A stretch of 64,000 nt of DNA from Rhizobium sp. TH2. GTDB lineage: Bacteria; Pseudomonadota; Alphaproteobacteria; Rhizobiales; Rhizobiaceae. The position numbers and the translations under genes were made by a program. Shown here one piece after another: positions 8,821 through 18,294 of the stretch. How positions within the stretch are numbered: the first letter of the stretch is position 1; each line of letters opens with the position of its first letter. Location of the stretch: assembly GCF_024707525.1 (NCBI RefSeq), contig NZ_CP062231.1:3224001-3288000 (forward strand), read 5' to 3'. The notes under the pieces are model-generated. The model made no database searches and was not told where the DNA came from. It saw only the letters and a program-made list of their open reading frames with translations.

Positions 8821-10914
8821 TTGCCATTTTCCAAATCCCTGCCGACCCCGCCCCTCGCCCCCAAGAAGCCCGTCACCGATACCCGTCACGGCATGACCCG
8901 CACGGATGATTACGCCTGGCTGAGGGCCGACAACTGGCAGGCGATGTTCAAGGATCCGTCGATCCTCGATCCCGAAATCCGCAAGCATCTGGAGGCCGAG
9001 AACACCTATCAGGAAGCGGCGATGGCCGATACCGAGGAGCTGCGCAAGACGCTGTTTGGCGAGATGAAGGGCCGCATCAAGGAGGACGATTCCTCCGTGC
9101 CGATGAAGGATGGCCCCTATGCCTATGGCACGCTTTATGTAACCGGCGGCGAGCAGGCGCATTATTTCCGCACCCGCCGCGAGGGCGACGGCCTCAAGGA
9201 AGTGCTGCTCAATGGCGACCGCGAGGCCGAGGGCAAGGACTATTGCCGCATCTCGGGCATCGATCACGCGCCCCGGCATGACAAAGGCCTCTGGGGCTAT
9301 GACGACAAGGGCTCGGAATATTTCACCCTGAAGATCCGCGACTTTACATCAGGCAAGGACCTCGACGATGTGGTCGAGAATACCGGTGGTGGCGGCGTCT
9401 GGACGCCCGGCGGCCAGAGCTTCTTCTATTCGATGCTCGACGAGAACCACCGTCCCTCGAAGATATTCCATCACGTACTCGGCACGCCGCAATCGGAAGA
9501 CCGGCTGGTGTTCGAGGAGGAAGACCCCGGCTTCTTCATGGGCGTCGGCGGCTCGCTGCTCGACGACTATATCTTCATCGATATCCACGACCACGAAACA
9601 TCCGAGAACTGGATCATCCCGGCGAAAACACCCGGCGCCGAGCCGCAACTTGTCGCAGCGCGCGAGACCGGCATCGAATACGAACTGGTGTCCGGTGGCG
9701 ATGTCTTTTACATCCTGACCAATGACGGCGGCGCCAAGGATTTCAAGATCATGCAGGCGCCGGTTGAATCACCTGGTAAAGAGAACTGGACCGAAGTCGT
9801 GCCGCACCGGCCGGGCACGCTTATCTTGTCGCATGGTGCCTTTGCCGGCCATCTCGTCTGGATGGAGCGCCATGAAGGCCTGCCGCGTATCCAGATTCGG
9901 GACCGCGAGACCGGCGAGGATCACGCCATCGACTTCGATGAGGAAGCCTATTCGCTAGGCCTCGGCGGCGCGCTGGAATATGACACGCACTGGATCCGCT
10001 TTTCGTATTCCTCGATGACCACGCCGACCCAGCTTTACGACTACAATATGCGGACCCGCGAACGCGTGCTGCTCAAGACGCAGGAAGTCCCCTCCGGCCA
10101 CACGATCGCGGATTACGAGACGCGGCGTGTCTTCGCCACCGCGCCCGACGGCGAGAAAGTGCCGGTGTCGCTGCTCTATCGGAAGAATACGCGGCTTGAT
10201 GGCTCGGCACCCTGCCTGCTCTACGGCTACGGTGCCTATGGCATTTCCATCCCCGCATCCTTCTCGACCAACGCGCTGTCGCTGGTCGATCGCGGCTTCG
10301 TCTATGCAATCGCCCATGTCAGGGGCGGCAAGGACAAGGGCTTTGCCTGGTACGAGAACGGCAAGATGGCCCACAAGAACAACACGTTCACCGACTTCAT
10401 CGCGGCTGCCGATCATCTGGTGACGGAGAATTTCACCGCATATGACCGCATCGTTGCCGAGGGCGGTTCCGCGGGCGGTATGCTGATGGGCGCGATCGCC
10501 AACATGGCGCCCGAGAAGTTCGGCGGCGTCATCGCGGCGGTGCCCTTTGTCGATGTGCTCAACACGATGCTCGACGACACGCTGCCGCTGACCCCGCCCG
10601 AATGGCCGGAATGGGGCAATCCGATCGACTCCAAGGAAGACTATCGCAACATCGCGTCCTATTCGCCCTACGATAATGTCGGTGCCAAGGCCTATCCGCC
10701 GATCCTCGTGCTGTCGGGCCTGACCGATCCGCGCGTCACCTATTGGGAACCCACCAAATGGGTGGCGAAGCTGCGGGAGCATTCCACAAGCGCCAGCCCG
10801 ATCCTTCTCAAGACCAATATGGGTGCGGGCCATGGCGGTGCATCGGGCCGTTTCCAGCGGCTCGAGGAAATCGCCTACGAATATGCCTTCGCGCTGAAGG
10901 TGGCTGATATCTGA
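8821..10914 (+). CDS. ptrB: Oligopeptidase B (S9A prolyl oligopeptidase family)
   Basis: 697 residues, normal length. An N-terminal seven-bladed propeller gates a C-terminal alpha/beta hydrolase that cleaves short peptides after Lys or Arg in the cytosol. The catalytic triad is visible: Ser550 in GGSAGG, Asp636 in SGLTDPRV and His671 in GAGHGG. The start is a TTG at 8821 with a GGAG site upstream; the conserved N-terminus begins at once, and no ATG occurs before residue 25. It is transcribed alone, followed by a hairpin at 10940-10970. The acidic substrate-specificity residues of oligopeptidase B could not be checked by eye. Confidence 0.9.
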   Translation: MPFSKSLPTPPLAPKKPVTDTRHGMTRTDDYAWLRADNWQAMFKDPSILDPEIRKHLEAENTYQEAAMADTEELRKTLFGEMKGRIKEDDSSVPMKDGPYAYGTLYVTGGEQAHYFRTRREGDGLKEVLLNGDREAEGKDYCRISGIDHAPRHDKGLWGYDDKGSEYFTLKIRDFTSGKDLDDVVENTGGGGVWTPGGQSFFYSMLDENHRPSKIFHHVLGTPQSEDRLVFEEEDPGFFMGVGGSLLDDYIFIDIHDHETSENWIIPAKTPGAEPQLVAARETGIEYELVSGGDVFYILTNDGGAKDFKIMQAPVESPGKENWTEVVPHRPGTLILSHGAFAGHLVWMERHEGLPRIQIRDRETGEDHAIDFDEEAYSLGLGGALEYDTHWIRFSYSSMTTPTQLYDYNMRTRERVLLKTQEVPSGHTIADYETRRVFATAPDGEKVPVSLLYRKNTRLDGSAPCLLYGYGAYGISIPASFSTNALSLVDRGFVYAIAHVRGGKDKGFAWYENGKMAHKNNTFTDFIAAADHLVTENFTAYDRIVAEGGSAGGMLMGAIANMAPEKFGGVIAAVPFVDVLNTMLDDTLPLTPPEWPEWGNPIDSKEDYRNIASYSPYDNVGAKAYPPILVLSGLTDPRVTYWEPTKWVAKLREHSTSASPILLKTNMGAGHGGASGRFQRLEEIAYEYAFALKVADI

Positions 10915-10939
10915 GAGCTTGCCGGCCAAATCCCGATTT

Positions 10940-10970
10940 GGGACGTATCCGCAACTTGCGATACGTTCCC
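10940..10970 (+). terminator. Hairpin after ptrB, possible terminator
   Basis: GGGACGTATCCGCAA pairs imperfectly (one bulge) with CTTGCGATACGTTCCC and is followed by a short TTT run. It lies 25 bp past the ptrB stop in an otherwise empty 231-bp gap before the TadG-like gene. Confidence 0.4.
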
Positions 10971-11145
10971 TTTCCGGAACACGTCGCATTTGCCCTCTCG
11001 GCGAAAAACTGCATTAACCCTGTTCTGCGGATTGCCCCGGATTCTGGCCGAAAACCGGTCAGTTTCCAGGGCTTCGGGCCGCTGATTTACCGGTCGTTAG
11101 CCTTTTGATCCTGTAATCGCCCCCAACGGGATCAAGGAGCCAGCA

Positions 11146-12384
11146 ATGTTCGCTCGTGCTGCAGACGCATTCAAGAATGGAATGAAAACCATCGGCAGCC
11201 GGTTCGTCACGGATCGCGCCGGAAACCTCGCCATGTCCTTCGCCATCGTCAGCGTGCCGCTGCTGGCCGCGATCGGTGCTACCATCGACTATACTCAGCT
11301 GGTGAATTCCCAACGCCACCTTCAGGACGCGATCGACGCCGCGGCCGTTTCGTCCGCCGCTTCCTTGGTGGCGGGAAAGCATACAGAAACCACGGTCAAG
11401 GATTACGCCATCAACTTCGTACTTGCCCAATTGGGTTCCGAGCTGACTGCGACCGAGCAAACCCAGCTCAAGGCTGCCATTGGGGTCACTGTCACCACCA
11501 CCGGCAGCGGCACCTCCAAAAACTACGCCATCAAGGTCACGGGCGGATATGACGTAAAGCTAAGCCCTTTTGCCCAATTCGTCGGCTACACGACCAGGCC
11601 TGTCGGGGGGGTAAGCGTTACACAGAGCCAGGCGACGTCCAAGAACGCAATGTCGATGTACGTGGTGCTCGATAGATCAGGCTCCATGTCGTGGGTGACA
11701 GACACCACGAGCTCGCTCAACAGCAAGTGCCAGAACTATTTTGATATGGACGATTGGAAGCAATACCCCAACATCCAGAAAACAAGTCCTTGCTATGTCA
11801 ACAAGATGAGCGCGGTCAAGACGGCGGCGGCGGCCCTCTTTGACCAGTTCGACGCTGTGGAGAAAAAGGACACTACGGACACCCTAGTCCGCGTTGGTGG
11901 CGTATCGTTCAATGACAGCACACAGTCGCCGCAAGCCACTGACTGGGGCACGACGAAGATCCGCAATTACGTGACCGCGCTGCCTGCCTATCCGGAAGGT
12001 GGCACTAATATGACCGGGGGCATGAAACAAGCCTATGACTCCTTGACTGCCGCTTCCGAAACCACGGCACAGACTGCCAAAGGCAATACGTCCTTCTCCA
12101 AATTTATTGTCCTGATGAGCGATGGAGAAAACACCGGCTCCAGCGGCACGCACAAACCGGCGCTTGACGTCATCACGCTCACCTACTGCACAAATGCAAA
12201 GCTTGCCGGCATCACCATCTATACCGTTGCCTTCATGGCCCCGACCAATGGCGAGATTCTATTGAGGGCCTGCGCAAGTACCACCAGCAACTACTATGCA
12301 GCCAATGATATGCCGAGCCTGATCAAGGCGTTCGCCGAAATCGGTGACAAGGCAACCCAAGCGGCAACACGCATTACGAATTGA
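11146..12384 (+). CDS. TadG-like Flp pilus-assembly protein with von Willebrand factor A domain
   Basis: 412 residues. The N-terminus is the TadE/TadG type: a basic stretch, the motif DRAGNLAMSFAIV and one membrane segment (about 27-47), then an extracytoplasmic region. A vWA domain starts near residue 170 with a MIDAS-like DRSGSMS (Asp176), and has GGTNMTGGM and LMSDGEN later. Such proteins are minor pilin-like factors of tight-adherence systems. No other tad/cpa gene is nearby, so this is a dispersed copy, which is common in Rhizobiales. Several cysteine pairs in the vWA domain suggest disulfides in the periplasm. Confidence 0.85.
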   Translation: MFARAADAFKNGMKTIGSRFVTDRAGNLAMSFAIVSVPLLAAIGATIDYTQLVNSQRHLQDAIDAAAVSSAASLVAGKHTETTVKDYAINFVLAQLGSELTATEQTQLKAAIGVTVTTTGSGTSKNYAIKVTGGYDVKLSPFAQFVGYTTRPVGGVSVTQSQATSKNAMSMYVVLDRSGSMSWVTDTTSSLNSKCQNYFDMDDWKQYPNIQKTSPCYVNKMSAVKTAAAALFDQFDAVEKKDTTDTLVRVGGVSFNDSTQSPQATDWGTTKIRNYVTALPAYPEGGTNMTGGMKQAYDSLTAASETTAQTAKGNTSFSKFIVLMSDGENTGSSGTHKPALDVITLTYCTNAKLAGITIYTVAFMAPTNGEILLRACASTTSNYYAANDMPSLIKAFAEIGDKATQAATRITN

Positions 12385-12401
12385 TCCCTCGACAAGACCG
12401 A

Positions 12402-13325
12402 TCACCGGGCGCTTTTGTGCCCGGGGATCGCCTTGAGATAGGCCGCGATCGCCTCGCGGTCTCCGTCCGGCAGCTTGGCGATGTTCTTCTGCACCTCGGC
12501 CATCGCGCCGCCGACGAAGTCGAAGTCCGGCGTATTGCCGTCCTTGAGATACGTCACGATGTCGGCCTCGCTCCATGAAGCGATCGAACCCTCCGGCGTG
12601 ATGTTGGGAATTCGACCCTTTCCCTCGGGATTGGGCGCGCCCGCCAGCCACATGTCAAACTGAAACCCACCCAATTGGTCGCGCGGCGAATGACATTCGC
12701 CGCAATGGCCGGGACCTTCGACGATATATTGCCCGCGCTTGACCTTGTCGTCGGCGTCAGTGATCGCCACTCGCGGCGCCTCATCGAGATAGAGGAATTT
12801 CCAGCCGCCCAGTGCCAGCCTGATGTTGAAGGGAAAGCCCAGTTCGTGCGGCGGCGTGACATTATCGCTCTTCGGCAGCGTCTTGATATAGGCGAACAGA
12901 TCGCTCACGTCCTTCGCCGTCATCCTGCTATATGAGCCGTAGGGCAGAGACGGATAGAGATGCTCCCCGTTGGGGCCGACGCCGCGCGTCAGCGCATTGC
13001 CGAACTGCGCCAGCGTCCAGCCACCGATACCGGCCTTCTCATCCGGAGAGATATTGGGAACATGGAACCTGCCGAAGGGGCTGTTGAGCGCAAGTCCGCC
13101 CGCCAGAACCAGCTGCTGGTCGCCTTCGGCCTTCGGCGCCTTGTGACAGCTGACACAGCCGCCCATGGAGAAGACGAGTTCGCCGTTCTTGACATCCGGC
13201 GTGCCCGCCGAGGCCCAGAAGTCGTCGGGATGCGGCTGCGGCCGGGTGATCCAGAGAAAGGCGCCGGCACCGACTGCGCCTAGAACCACCAAAGCCCCGA
13301 GAGTCTTGACGATCTTTCCTGCCAT
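12402..13325 (-). CDS. Membrane-anchored di-heme c-type cytochrome
   Basis: 307 residues with an N-terminal signal-anchor (about 7-26) and two c-type heme sites: CVSCH at 57-61 and CGECH at 208-212, each in its own cytochrome-like half with a downstream Met or Tyr ligand region. The segments NISPDEKAGIGGWT and PNITPEGSIASWSEADI are the usual marks of this family, which delivers electrons for periplasmic dehydrogenases or oxidases. The ATG at 13325 is chosen because the signal-anchor follows; the frame stays open 47 codons further upstream without conservation. It lies 141 bp downstream of a cytochrome c' gene on the same strand, so both may be co-expressed. Confidence 0.9.
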   Translation of the reverse strand: MAGKIVKTLGALVVLGAVGAGAFLWITRPQPHPDDFWASAGTPDVKNGELVFSMGGCVSCHKAPKAEGDQQLVLAGGLALNSPFGRFHVPNISPDEKAGIGGWTLAQFGNALTRGVGPNGEHLYPSLPYGSYSRMTAKDVSDLFAYIKTLPKSDNVTPPHELGFPFNIRLALGGWKFLYLDEAPRVAITDADDKVKRGQYIVEGPGHCGECHSPRDQLGGFQFDMWLAGAPNPEGKGRIPNITPEGSIASWSEADIVTYLKDGNTPDFDFVGGAMAEVQKNIAKLPDGDREAIAAYLKAIPGHKSAR

Positions 13326-13397
13326 GTAGCGCCCTCCAAGTTCTATCAATGGGCACTCTGGCAGGACTTGGCCGGCCCGAATAGCCCATCCGTGGAA

Positions 13398-13439
13398 CGG
13401 CCGCCATATTCCTTTCGAGCAAGGGAAATATAGCGGCCG
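13398..13439. other. Strong hairpin between two cytochrome genes
   Basis: CGGCCGC (13398-13404) pairs with GCGGCCG (13433-13439), and the ATATT/AATAT arms extend the stem. No T-run follows on either strand, so it may protect or attenuate the mRNA rather than act as a classic terminator. Confidence 0.45.
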
Positions 13440-13466
13440 GACATGTGGATGGATCAGAACGCGCAA

Positions 13467-13907
13467 TCAGCTCTTCTTGATGCGGTAGACCTCATGGCAA
13501 CCGCCGCAATCCTTGCCGAGCGTGCCCATCGCGGCACCGACTGCCGCCTTGTCGGCTGGAAGCTGGGCGAGAAGCGCATCAACGTCGGCCGCGAGCTTGG
13601 CCGCTTTTGCCTCGAAGTCCGCCTTATTCTCCCAGATCTTCGGGCTGGCTCCCTCGTCATCCTTCTCGGAACCCGGCGGGAAATAAGTCGGGAAGACCGT
13701 GATCGCTTCCTTGATCGATGTCAGCGAGGTCTTGACCACCTCGGCATCGTAATCCTTCTCGCCCTTGGCGATGGCGGCCAGCGCGCCCATGGCTTTGCCG
13801 TTCGTCTTCATCGCGGCTTCCCGGTTGTCAGCTTGGTTCTCGGCGGAGACGACCGCAGTCGCCCCGATAAGACAGATTGCGGCCACTGTCAGAATGCGCT
13901 TGATCAT
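13467..13907 (-). CDS. Cytochrome c' (class II c-type cytochrome)
   Basis: 146 residues: a cleavable signal peptide (about 1-22, ending VVSA), a four-helix-bundle body, and a C-terminal heme site CGGCH at 134-138, the hallmark position for cytochrome c'/c-556. The Pro-rich TYFPPGSEKDDE loop is usual in the c-556 branch. These periplasmic proteins bind NO or carry electrons. Upstream of the di-heme cytochrome on the same strand; together they probably form a small electron-transfer unit. Confidence 0.9.
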   Translation of the reverse strand: MIKRILTVAAICLIGATAVVSAENQADNREAAMKTNGKAMGALAAIAKGEKDYDAEVVKTSLTSIKEAITVFPTYFPPGSEKDDEGASPKIWENKADFEAKAAKLAADVDALLAQLPADKAAVGAAMGTLGKDCGGCHEVYRIKKS

Positions 13908-14022
13908 CGTCCTGTTCTCCCATTTTCAAAGACGCCCGACAAAGGCCCGGGCCGAGTTTCCTGAACGTCGGCACCATCCCATAGAGGTTGCGAAATGAAA
14001 ATAACAATTCGGTGATCGGCAC

Positions 14023-14298
14023 TTAGAGCGTGTCGCAGTTATTGGGAGCCATTCTGCCGGAGCAGGTTTTCGTCAGGACCAAGGCGATGGACGAGCGTCG
14101 TACCCATAGGTACGGCCGAGACCATCGCCGCAGGAACTGGCGGAAAGATGCCCGGTCCTTCGGATTGGCTGATCCGGGTCGCCTGATCGACCGGCAGGCT
14201 TGGCCGTATGCCCTTGGCTACGGCACGCGCCTGCCGGTCGACCATGCGACTCCGCCTAAGCCAACAGAATTGCGCCCAATAACTGCGGCACGCTCTAA
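14023..14298. mobile_element. MITE-like element with 34-bp terminal inverted repeats
   Basis: The left end (14023-14056) begins TTAGAGCGTGTCGCAGTTAT and the right end (14265-14298) is its reverse complement with four mismatches in 34 bases. Further inverted repeats lie inside, such as CGACCGGCAGGC/GCCTGCCGGTCG and a CGTACC-CATA-GGTACG hairpin. No transposase is encoded in 276 bp. Both ends carry a TA next to GAGC/GCTC, compatible with the TA target duplication of IS630/mariner-type transposases. It occupies most of the 497-bp gap between the cytochrome c' gene and the LysE gene; nothing else was seen in that gap. Confidence 0.7.
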
Positions 14299-14404
14299 AC
14301 GGAAAACCGGAATCATTTTCGGAATTTCCGCAGGACCACGAAATGCCGTAAGCATCCGCGGCCCCGCGCCATTGTTTACAATTCCCGAACAGACCGTTCA
14401 TTGT

Positions 14405-15049
14405 TCAGGCATTGGACGACTGCACCCAGCCCTGCCAGCCGGTGAAGAGTGCCGCCAGAATGATCAGAAGCCCCGCGACCCTGCCGGTCCAGATCGTGGC
14501 ACTCGCATTGCCGGTGAGAAAGGCACGGGCGCGGCCGGCACCGAGCGCCGCGGCGCCGTAGATCAGGAACTGCATGATGATGGTGAGCAAGCCCATGATC
14601 AGCGCCTGTTGCGTGATCGAGCCATATTGCGGCTTCATGAACTGCGGATAGACGGCGAGGATGAACAACCATGCCTTGGGGTTGAGCATGCAGGTAAGAA
14701 ACCCGCGCCAGAAGGTGGTCAGCAGCGATGGCGCGGTCGCGCCCTCCACCGCATCGACCGTGATCGAGCTGCGGATCAGCCCGATGCCGACCCAGACCAT
14801 ATAGGCCGCACCCAGCAGAAGCATCGGCAGGAAAAGCTGCGGGATCAGCACCGCCAGAACCGTGACGCCCAGCGTGCCTGTGATCGTGTGGACGATTCCC
14901 CCGCCCATGATGCCCAATATGGCGGCAAGTCCGGCGCGCGTGCCGCCGGCCAGCGCATTGGCGAGCACGAAGACCATATCCATGCCGGGCACGATGATGA
15001 TGCCGAACAGAAGGGTTGCGAAGATCCAGAGATTGTCGGAATATTCCAT
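14405..15049 (-). CDS. LysE-family amino-acid exporter
   Basis: 214 residues with six predicted membrane segments and the family's N-terminal PGMDMVFVLANAL motif followed by the glycine-rich GLAAILGIMGGGIVH helix. LysE/RhtB proteins export amino acids or related metabolites across the inner membrane. The ATG at 15049 is chosen; an in-frame TTG six codons upstream (15067) is an alternative. It is divergent from a WYL-domain regulator 148 bp away, which may control it. Confidence 0.85.
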   Translation of the reverse strand: MEYSDNLWIFATLLFGIIIVPGMDMVFVLANALAGGTRAGLAAILGIMGGGIVHTITGTLGVTVLAVLIPQLFLPMLLLGAAYMVWVGIGLIRSSITVDAVEGATAPSLLTTFWRGFLTCMLNPKAWLFILAVYPQFMKPQYGSITQQALIMGLLTIIMQFLIYGAAALGAGRARAFLTGNASATIWTGRVAGLLIILAALFTGWQGWVQSSNA

Positions 15050-15197
15050 GTCAGTTGCTCGCTCCAATCAGGGATGAAAAATTTCTTGAATCCCTTGTTT
15101 TCAATGTGTTGGAGAGGATTATAGGAAAGTGCTATTGACAGCATTGTGTCAGTAGTGATGGCGATCCTGCCAGAAAACGTCACCATCGGAGATCCAG

Positions 15198-15893
15198 TTG
15201 CGCAAGGCCTCACGCCTGTTTGAGATCATCCAGATTCTACGCCTGGCGACGCGGCCGATCACCGCAGCGCAGATCGCTGAAAAGCTAGAGGTCACGCCGC
15301 GCTCGATCTACCGTGACATCGTGGCGCTGCAGGCGATGCGCGTGCCGATCGAGGGCGGGCGCGGCATCGGCTACATCCTGAGGCCCGGTTTCGACCTGCC
15401 GCCGCTGATGTTTTCCATCGAGGAGACGGAGGCGATCGTGCTGGCCTTGGCACTACTTCAGCGCACCGGTGACAGCGCTTTGAGGAAGGCGGCCGAGACG
15501 GTCAGCGACAAGATCGCCGGCGCCATGCCCGCGCCATTGAGACAGGTGCTTTCGACCGATGCGATCTATGCCTGGGGATCGGTGATGCCGGAACCCGGCG
15601 GCATCGATCTCGCGGTAGTCCGCGCCGCCATCCGCGACGAGCAGAAACTCCACATCACCTATACCGACGAGCAGAACCGCGCGACCGAGAGAACGGTGCG
15701 CCCGATCGCCCTGATCTACTACTCCGCCCATTCCGTCATGGTGGCGTGGTGCGAATTGCGCGACGGCTTGCGCAATTTCCGCGCCGACCGCGTCACGCAT
15801 GGAACCGCGACCAACGAGCACTTCACCGGCGAAGGCGACGGCTTGCGAAAACTCTGGGTGGACGGCTGGGAGATCAATTCATCCAAAGGATGA
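15198..15893 (+). CDS. HTH/WYL-domain transcriptional regulator (YafY type)
   Basis: 231 residues: an N-terminal HTH (about 4-58; ITAAQIAEKLEVTPRSIYRD) and a C-terminal WYL domain (about 125-215; ligand-binding region ending in FRADRV). These regulators sense unknown small ligands. The start is a TTG at 15198, because the conserved SRLFEIIQILR helix begins directly after it. Divergent from the LysE exporter. The residue normally giving the 'WYL' name reads LIYYSAHSVMVAWCELR here, a standard variant. Confidence 0.85.
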   Translation: MRKASRLFEIIQILRLATRPITAAQIAEKLEVTPRSIYRDIVALQAMRVPIEGGRGIGYILRPGFDLPPLMFSIEETEAIVLALALLQRTGDSALRKAAETVSDKIAGAMPAPLRQVLSTDAIYAWGSVMPEPGGIDLAVVRAAIRDEQKLHITYTDEQNRATERTVRPIALIYYSAHSVMVAWCELRDGLRNFRADRVTHGTATNEHFTGEGDGLRKLWVDGWEINSSKG

Positions 15894-15895
15894 GG

Positions 15896-15933
15896 CAAAG
15901 AAAAACTCCGCAAGACCAAGACCTTGCGGAGTT
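15896..15933 (-). terminator. Rho-independent terminator of sodB
   Basis: On the minus strand an 11-bp perfect stem (AACTCCGCAAG/CTTGCGGAGTT, 15904-15933) is followed by TTTTTCTTT. It lies 24 bp past the sodB stop codon and also separates sodB from the convergent regulator gene. Confidence 0.85.
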
Positions 15934-15957
15934 GACAGGAATCAATTTCTGAAGCGC

Positions 15958-16560
15958 TTACTTGGTCGCGGCTTCGTACATTTCGAGCACGTAATCCCAG
16001 TTGATGAGATTGTCGACGAAGGCTTCGAGGTATTTCGGGCGCAGGTTGCGGTAGTCGATGTAATAGGAATGTTCCCACACATCGACGCCGAGGATCGGCT
16101 TGGCGCCATGCACCAGCGGGTTCTCGCCGTTCGGGGTCTTGGAGATGGCGAGCTTGCCATCCTTGACCGAGAGCCATGCCCAGCCGGAGCCGAACTGGGT
16201 TGTGCCGGCCGCGACGAAATCGGCCTTGAACTTGTCATAGCCGCCGAGATCGGAATCGATCGCCTTGGAAAGCGCGCCCGGCAGGCTGGTGCCGCCGCCG
16301 CCCTTCTTCATCCACTTCCAGAAATGGATGTGATTGTAATGCTGGCCGGCATTGTTGAAGAGACCCGCATTCTTGCCGAAGGACTGGACGACGACCTCTT
16401 CGAGCGAGAGGTTGCCCATGCCGGCTTCCTCGGCCAGCTTGTTGCCGTTGGTCACATAGGCCTGATGATGCTTGTCGTGATGGTATTCGAGCGTCTCCTT
16501 GGACATGAACGGCGAGAGGGCATCATAGTCGTAGGGAAGTGGCGGCAGTTCGAAAGCCAT
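15958..16560 (-). CDS. sodB: Superoxide dismutase, Fe/Mn family
   Basis: 200 residues, full length. Metal ligands are His27, His77, Asp160 and His164; the signature DVWEHSYYIDY is at 160-170. A Gln at 73 (NNAGQHYNH) is in the position found in iron-type enzymes, where manganese enzymes have Gly, so iron is the better guess, though cambialistic use is possible. It dismutates superoxide in the cytosol; there is no signal peptide. It is a single gene closed by a clear terminator. Confidence 0.92.
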   Translation of the reverse strand: MAFELPPLPYDYDALSPFMSKETLEYHHDKHHQAYVTNGNKLAEEAGMGNLSLEEVVVQSFGKNAGLFNNAGQHYNHIHFWKWMKKGGGGTSLPGALSKAIDSDLGGYDKFKADFVAAGTTQFGSGWAWLSVKDGKLAISKTPNGENPLVHGAKPILGVDVWEHSYYIDYRNLRPKYLEAFVDNLINWDYVLEMYEAATK

Positions 16561-16740
16561 GGCGGTGTCTCCTTCTAGTGATTATCATCAGATTTGGATT
16601 GACTGGAACATAGGTTTGCGCGGGCCTCAAGGCAACGGGTTTAGGTGAATAAATTCCGCCACATCGCGTCTATAGACAGGATGATGGTCATATGCGATTG
16701 GCCATACGCCACCGAATTCCGATGAACTGGAGGATCGACC

Positions 16741-17118
16741 ATGAGATCAGGTATCGTTTTGTCCGCGGCAGCCCTCGCCGGTATCACAATTCCCGCTTTC
16801 GCCCAGGCATCCAGCCCCGACGCATGGAAGGAATTCAACGCGCAGGTAGAGCAGAAATGCGCCGAAGCCGCAGCCGACATGTTCCGCAAGCCGCAGGTCG
16901 CCGTCGATCCGGTCGGCAGTGAGAATTTCGGCCTGGCGATCGTTTTCGGCCGTTCCAAGGACGTGAAGGGCCGCGCCGCGGTGGTCTGCGTTGTCAACAA
17001 GAAGACCGGCGTTGTCGAACTCGGCACGGAGATGAGCAACGACCTCGTCCGCGTCCGCAAGCCGAAGGACGACGACAAGGATGACAAGGACGACGGCGGC
17101 CAGAGCGGGGCCGACTGA
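16741..17118 (+). CDS. Small secreted protein of unknown function
   Basis: 125 residues. A signal peptide (1-21, ending AFA) precedes a short domain with two cysteines (CAEAAAD... and VVCVVNKK) that could form a disulfide, then a strongly charged tail rich in Asp and Lys (KPKDDDKDDKDDGG). I do not recognise the family. The start has a GGAGG site seven bases upstream. It sits alone between sodB and a luciferase-like oxidoreductase. Confidence 0.65.
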   Translation: MRSGIVLSAAALAGITIPAFAQASSPDAWKEFNAQVEQKCAEAAADMFRKPQVAVDPVGSENFGLAIVFGRSKDVKGRAAVVCVVNKKTGVVELGTEMSNDLVRVRKPKDDDKDDKDDGGQSGAD

Positions 17119-17260
17119 CGGCAGCCTATAGTCACCGCAACTTCTAGATCATTGTCAACCATTGAAGACCGCAGCGGACACAAACTGAAGGGTGTTCGCG
17201 CAGTCGCAACCGTGTCATGACGCCTTATATACGGCACATGAAACATCACATTGGATGACT

Positions 17261-18283
17261 ATGAAAAAGATCGGTTTCCTCTCGTTCGGGCACTGGACGC
17301 CCTCGCCGCAATCCGGAACCCGCTCGGCGGGCGATGCGCTGTTGCAATCCATCGACCTCGCGGTCGCCGCCGAGGAACTGGGTGCCGACGGCGCCTATGT
17401 CCGCGTCCACCATTTCGCGCGCCAGCTGTCGTCGCCATTCCCGCTTCTGGCGGCGATCGGCGCCAAGACCAGCAAGATCGAGATCGGCACCGCCGTCATC
17501 GACATGCGCTACGAGAACCCGCTCTATATGGCCGAGGATGCGGGTGCTGCCGATCTCATCGCCGGCGGCCGTCTGCAACTGGGCATCAGTCGTGGCTCGC
17601 CCGAGCAGGTGATCGATGGCTGGAGCTATTTCGGCTACCAGCCGTCGGAAGGCCAGACCGATGCCGACATGGGCCGGCGTCACGCCGAAGTCCTGCTCGA
17701 TGTGCTGCGCGGCGAGGGTTTCGGCAAGCCCAATCCCAGGCCGATGTTCCCCAATCCGCCCGGCCTGCTACGGCTTGAGCCCTATTCCGAGGGCCTACGC
17801 GAGCGGATCTGGTGGGGCGCCAGTTCCAATGCGACGGCCGTCTGGGCCGCGAAACTCGGCATGAACCTGCAAAGCTCGACGCTCAAGAACGACGAGACCG
17901 GCGAGCCCTTCCACGTCCAGCAGGCGGCCCAGATCCGCGCCTACCGTGCGGCCTGGAAGGAAGCGGGCCACACCCGCGAGCCGCGCGTATCCGTCAGCCG
18001 CAGCATTTTCGCGCTGGTCGACCAGCGCGACCGCGCCTATTTCGGCCACGGCAACAAGGAAGAAGACCAGATCGGCTTCATCGACCCGCAAACCCGCGCC
18101 ATCTTCGGCCGTAGCTACGCCGCAGAACCCGATGCCCTGATCGAGGAACTCAAGAAGGACGAAGCGATCGCAGAAGCCGACACGCTCTTGCTGACAGTGC
18201 CGAACCAGCTTGGCGTGGATTACAACGCCCATGTGATCGAGGCGATTTTGAAGCATGTCGCGCCGGGGATGGGGTGGCGGTAG
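17261..18283 (+). CDS. LLM-class (luciferase-like) flavin-dependent oxidoreductase
   Basis: 340 residues with the luciferase-like TIM barrel: MKKIGFLSFGHW start, AEELGADGAYVRVHHFARQL (residues 36-55), IEIGTAVIDMRYENPLYMAEDAGAADLIAGGRLQLGISRG in sections thereafter. Such proteins use FMN or F420 in oxidations; the substrate is unknown. The ATG at 17261 starts the first beta strand; ATG at 17255 is two codons earlier and equally possible. No flavin reductase partner is adjacent. Confidence 0.85.
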   Translation: MKKIGFLSFGHWTPSPQSGTRSAGDALLQSIDLAVAAEELGADGAYVRVHHFARQLSSPFPLLAAIGAKTSKIEIGTAVIDMRYENPLYMAEDAGAADLIAGGRLQLGISRGSPEQVIDGWSYFGYQPSEGQTDADMGRRHAEVLLDVLRGEGFGKPNPRPMFPNPPGLLRLEPYSEGLRERIWWGASSNATAVWAAKLGMNLQSSTLKNDETGEPFHVQQAAQIRAYRAAWKEAGHTREPRVSVSRSIFALVDQRDRAYFGHGNKEEDQIGFIDPQTRAIFGRSYAAEPDALIEELKKDEAIAEADTLLLTVPNQLGVDYNAHVIEAILKHVAPGMGWR

Positions 18284-18294
18284 AACAGGTGCCT

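Noticed and set aside
14030..15124. 364-codon plus-strand frame across the MITE and the LysE gene
   Set aside because: Antisense to LysE and running through the inverted-repeat element; charged, repetitive composition.
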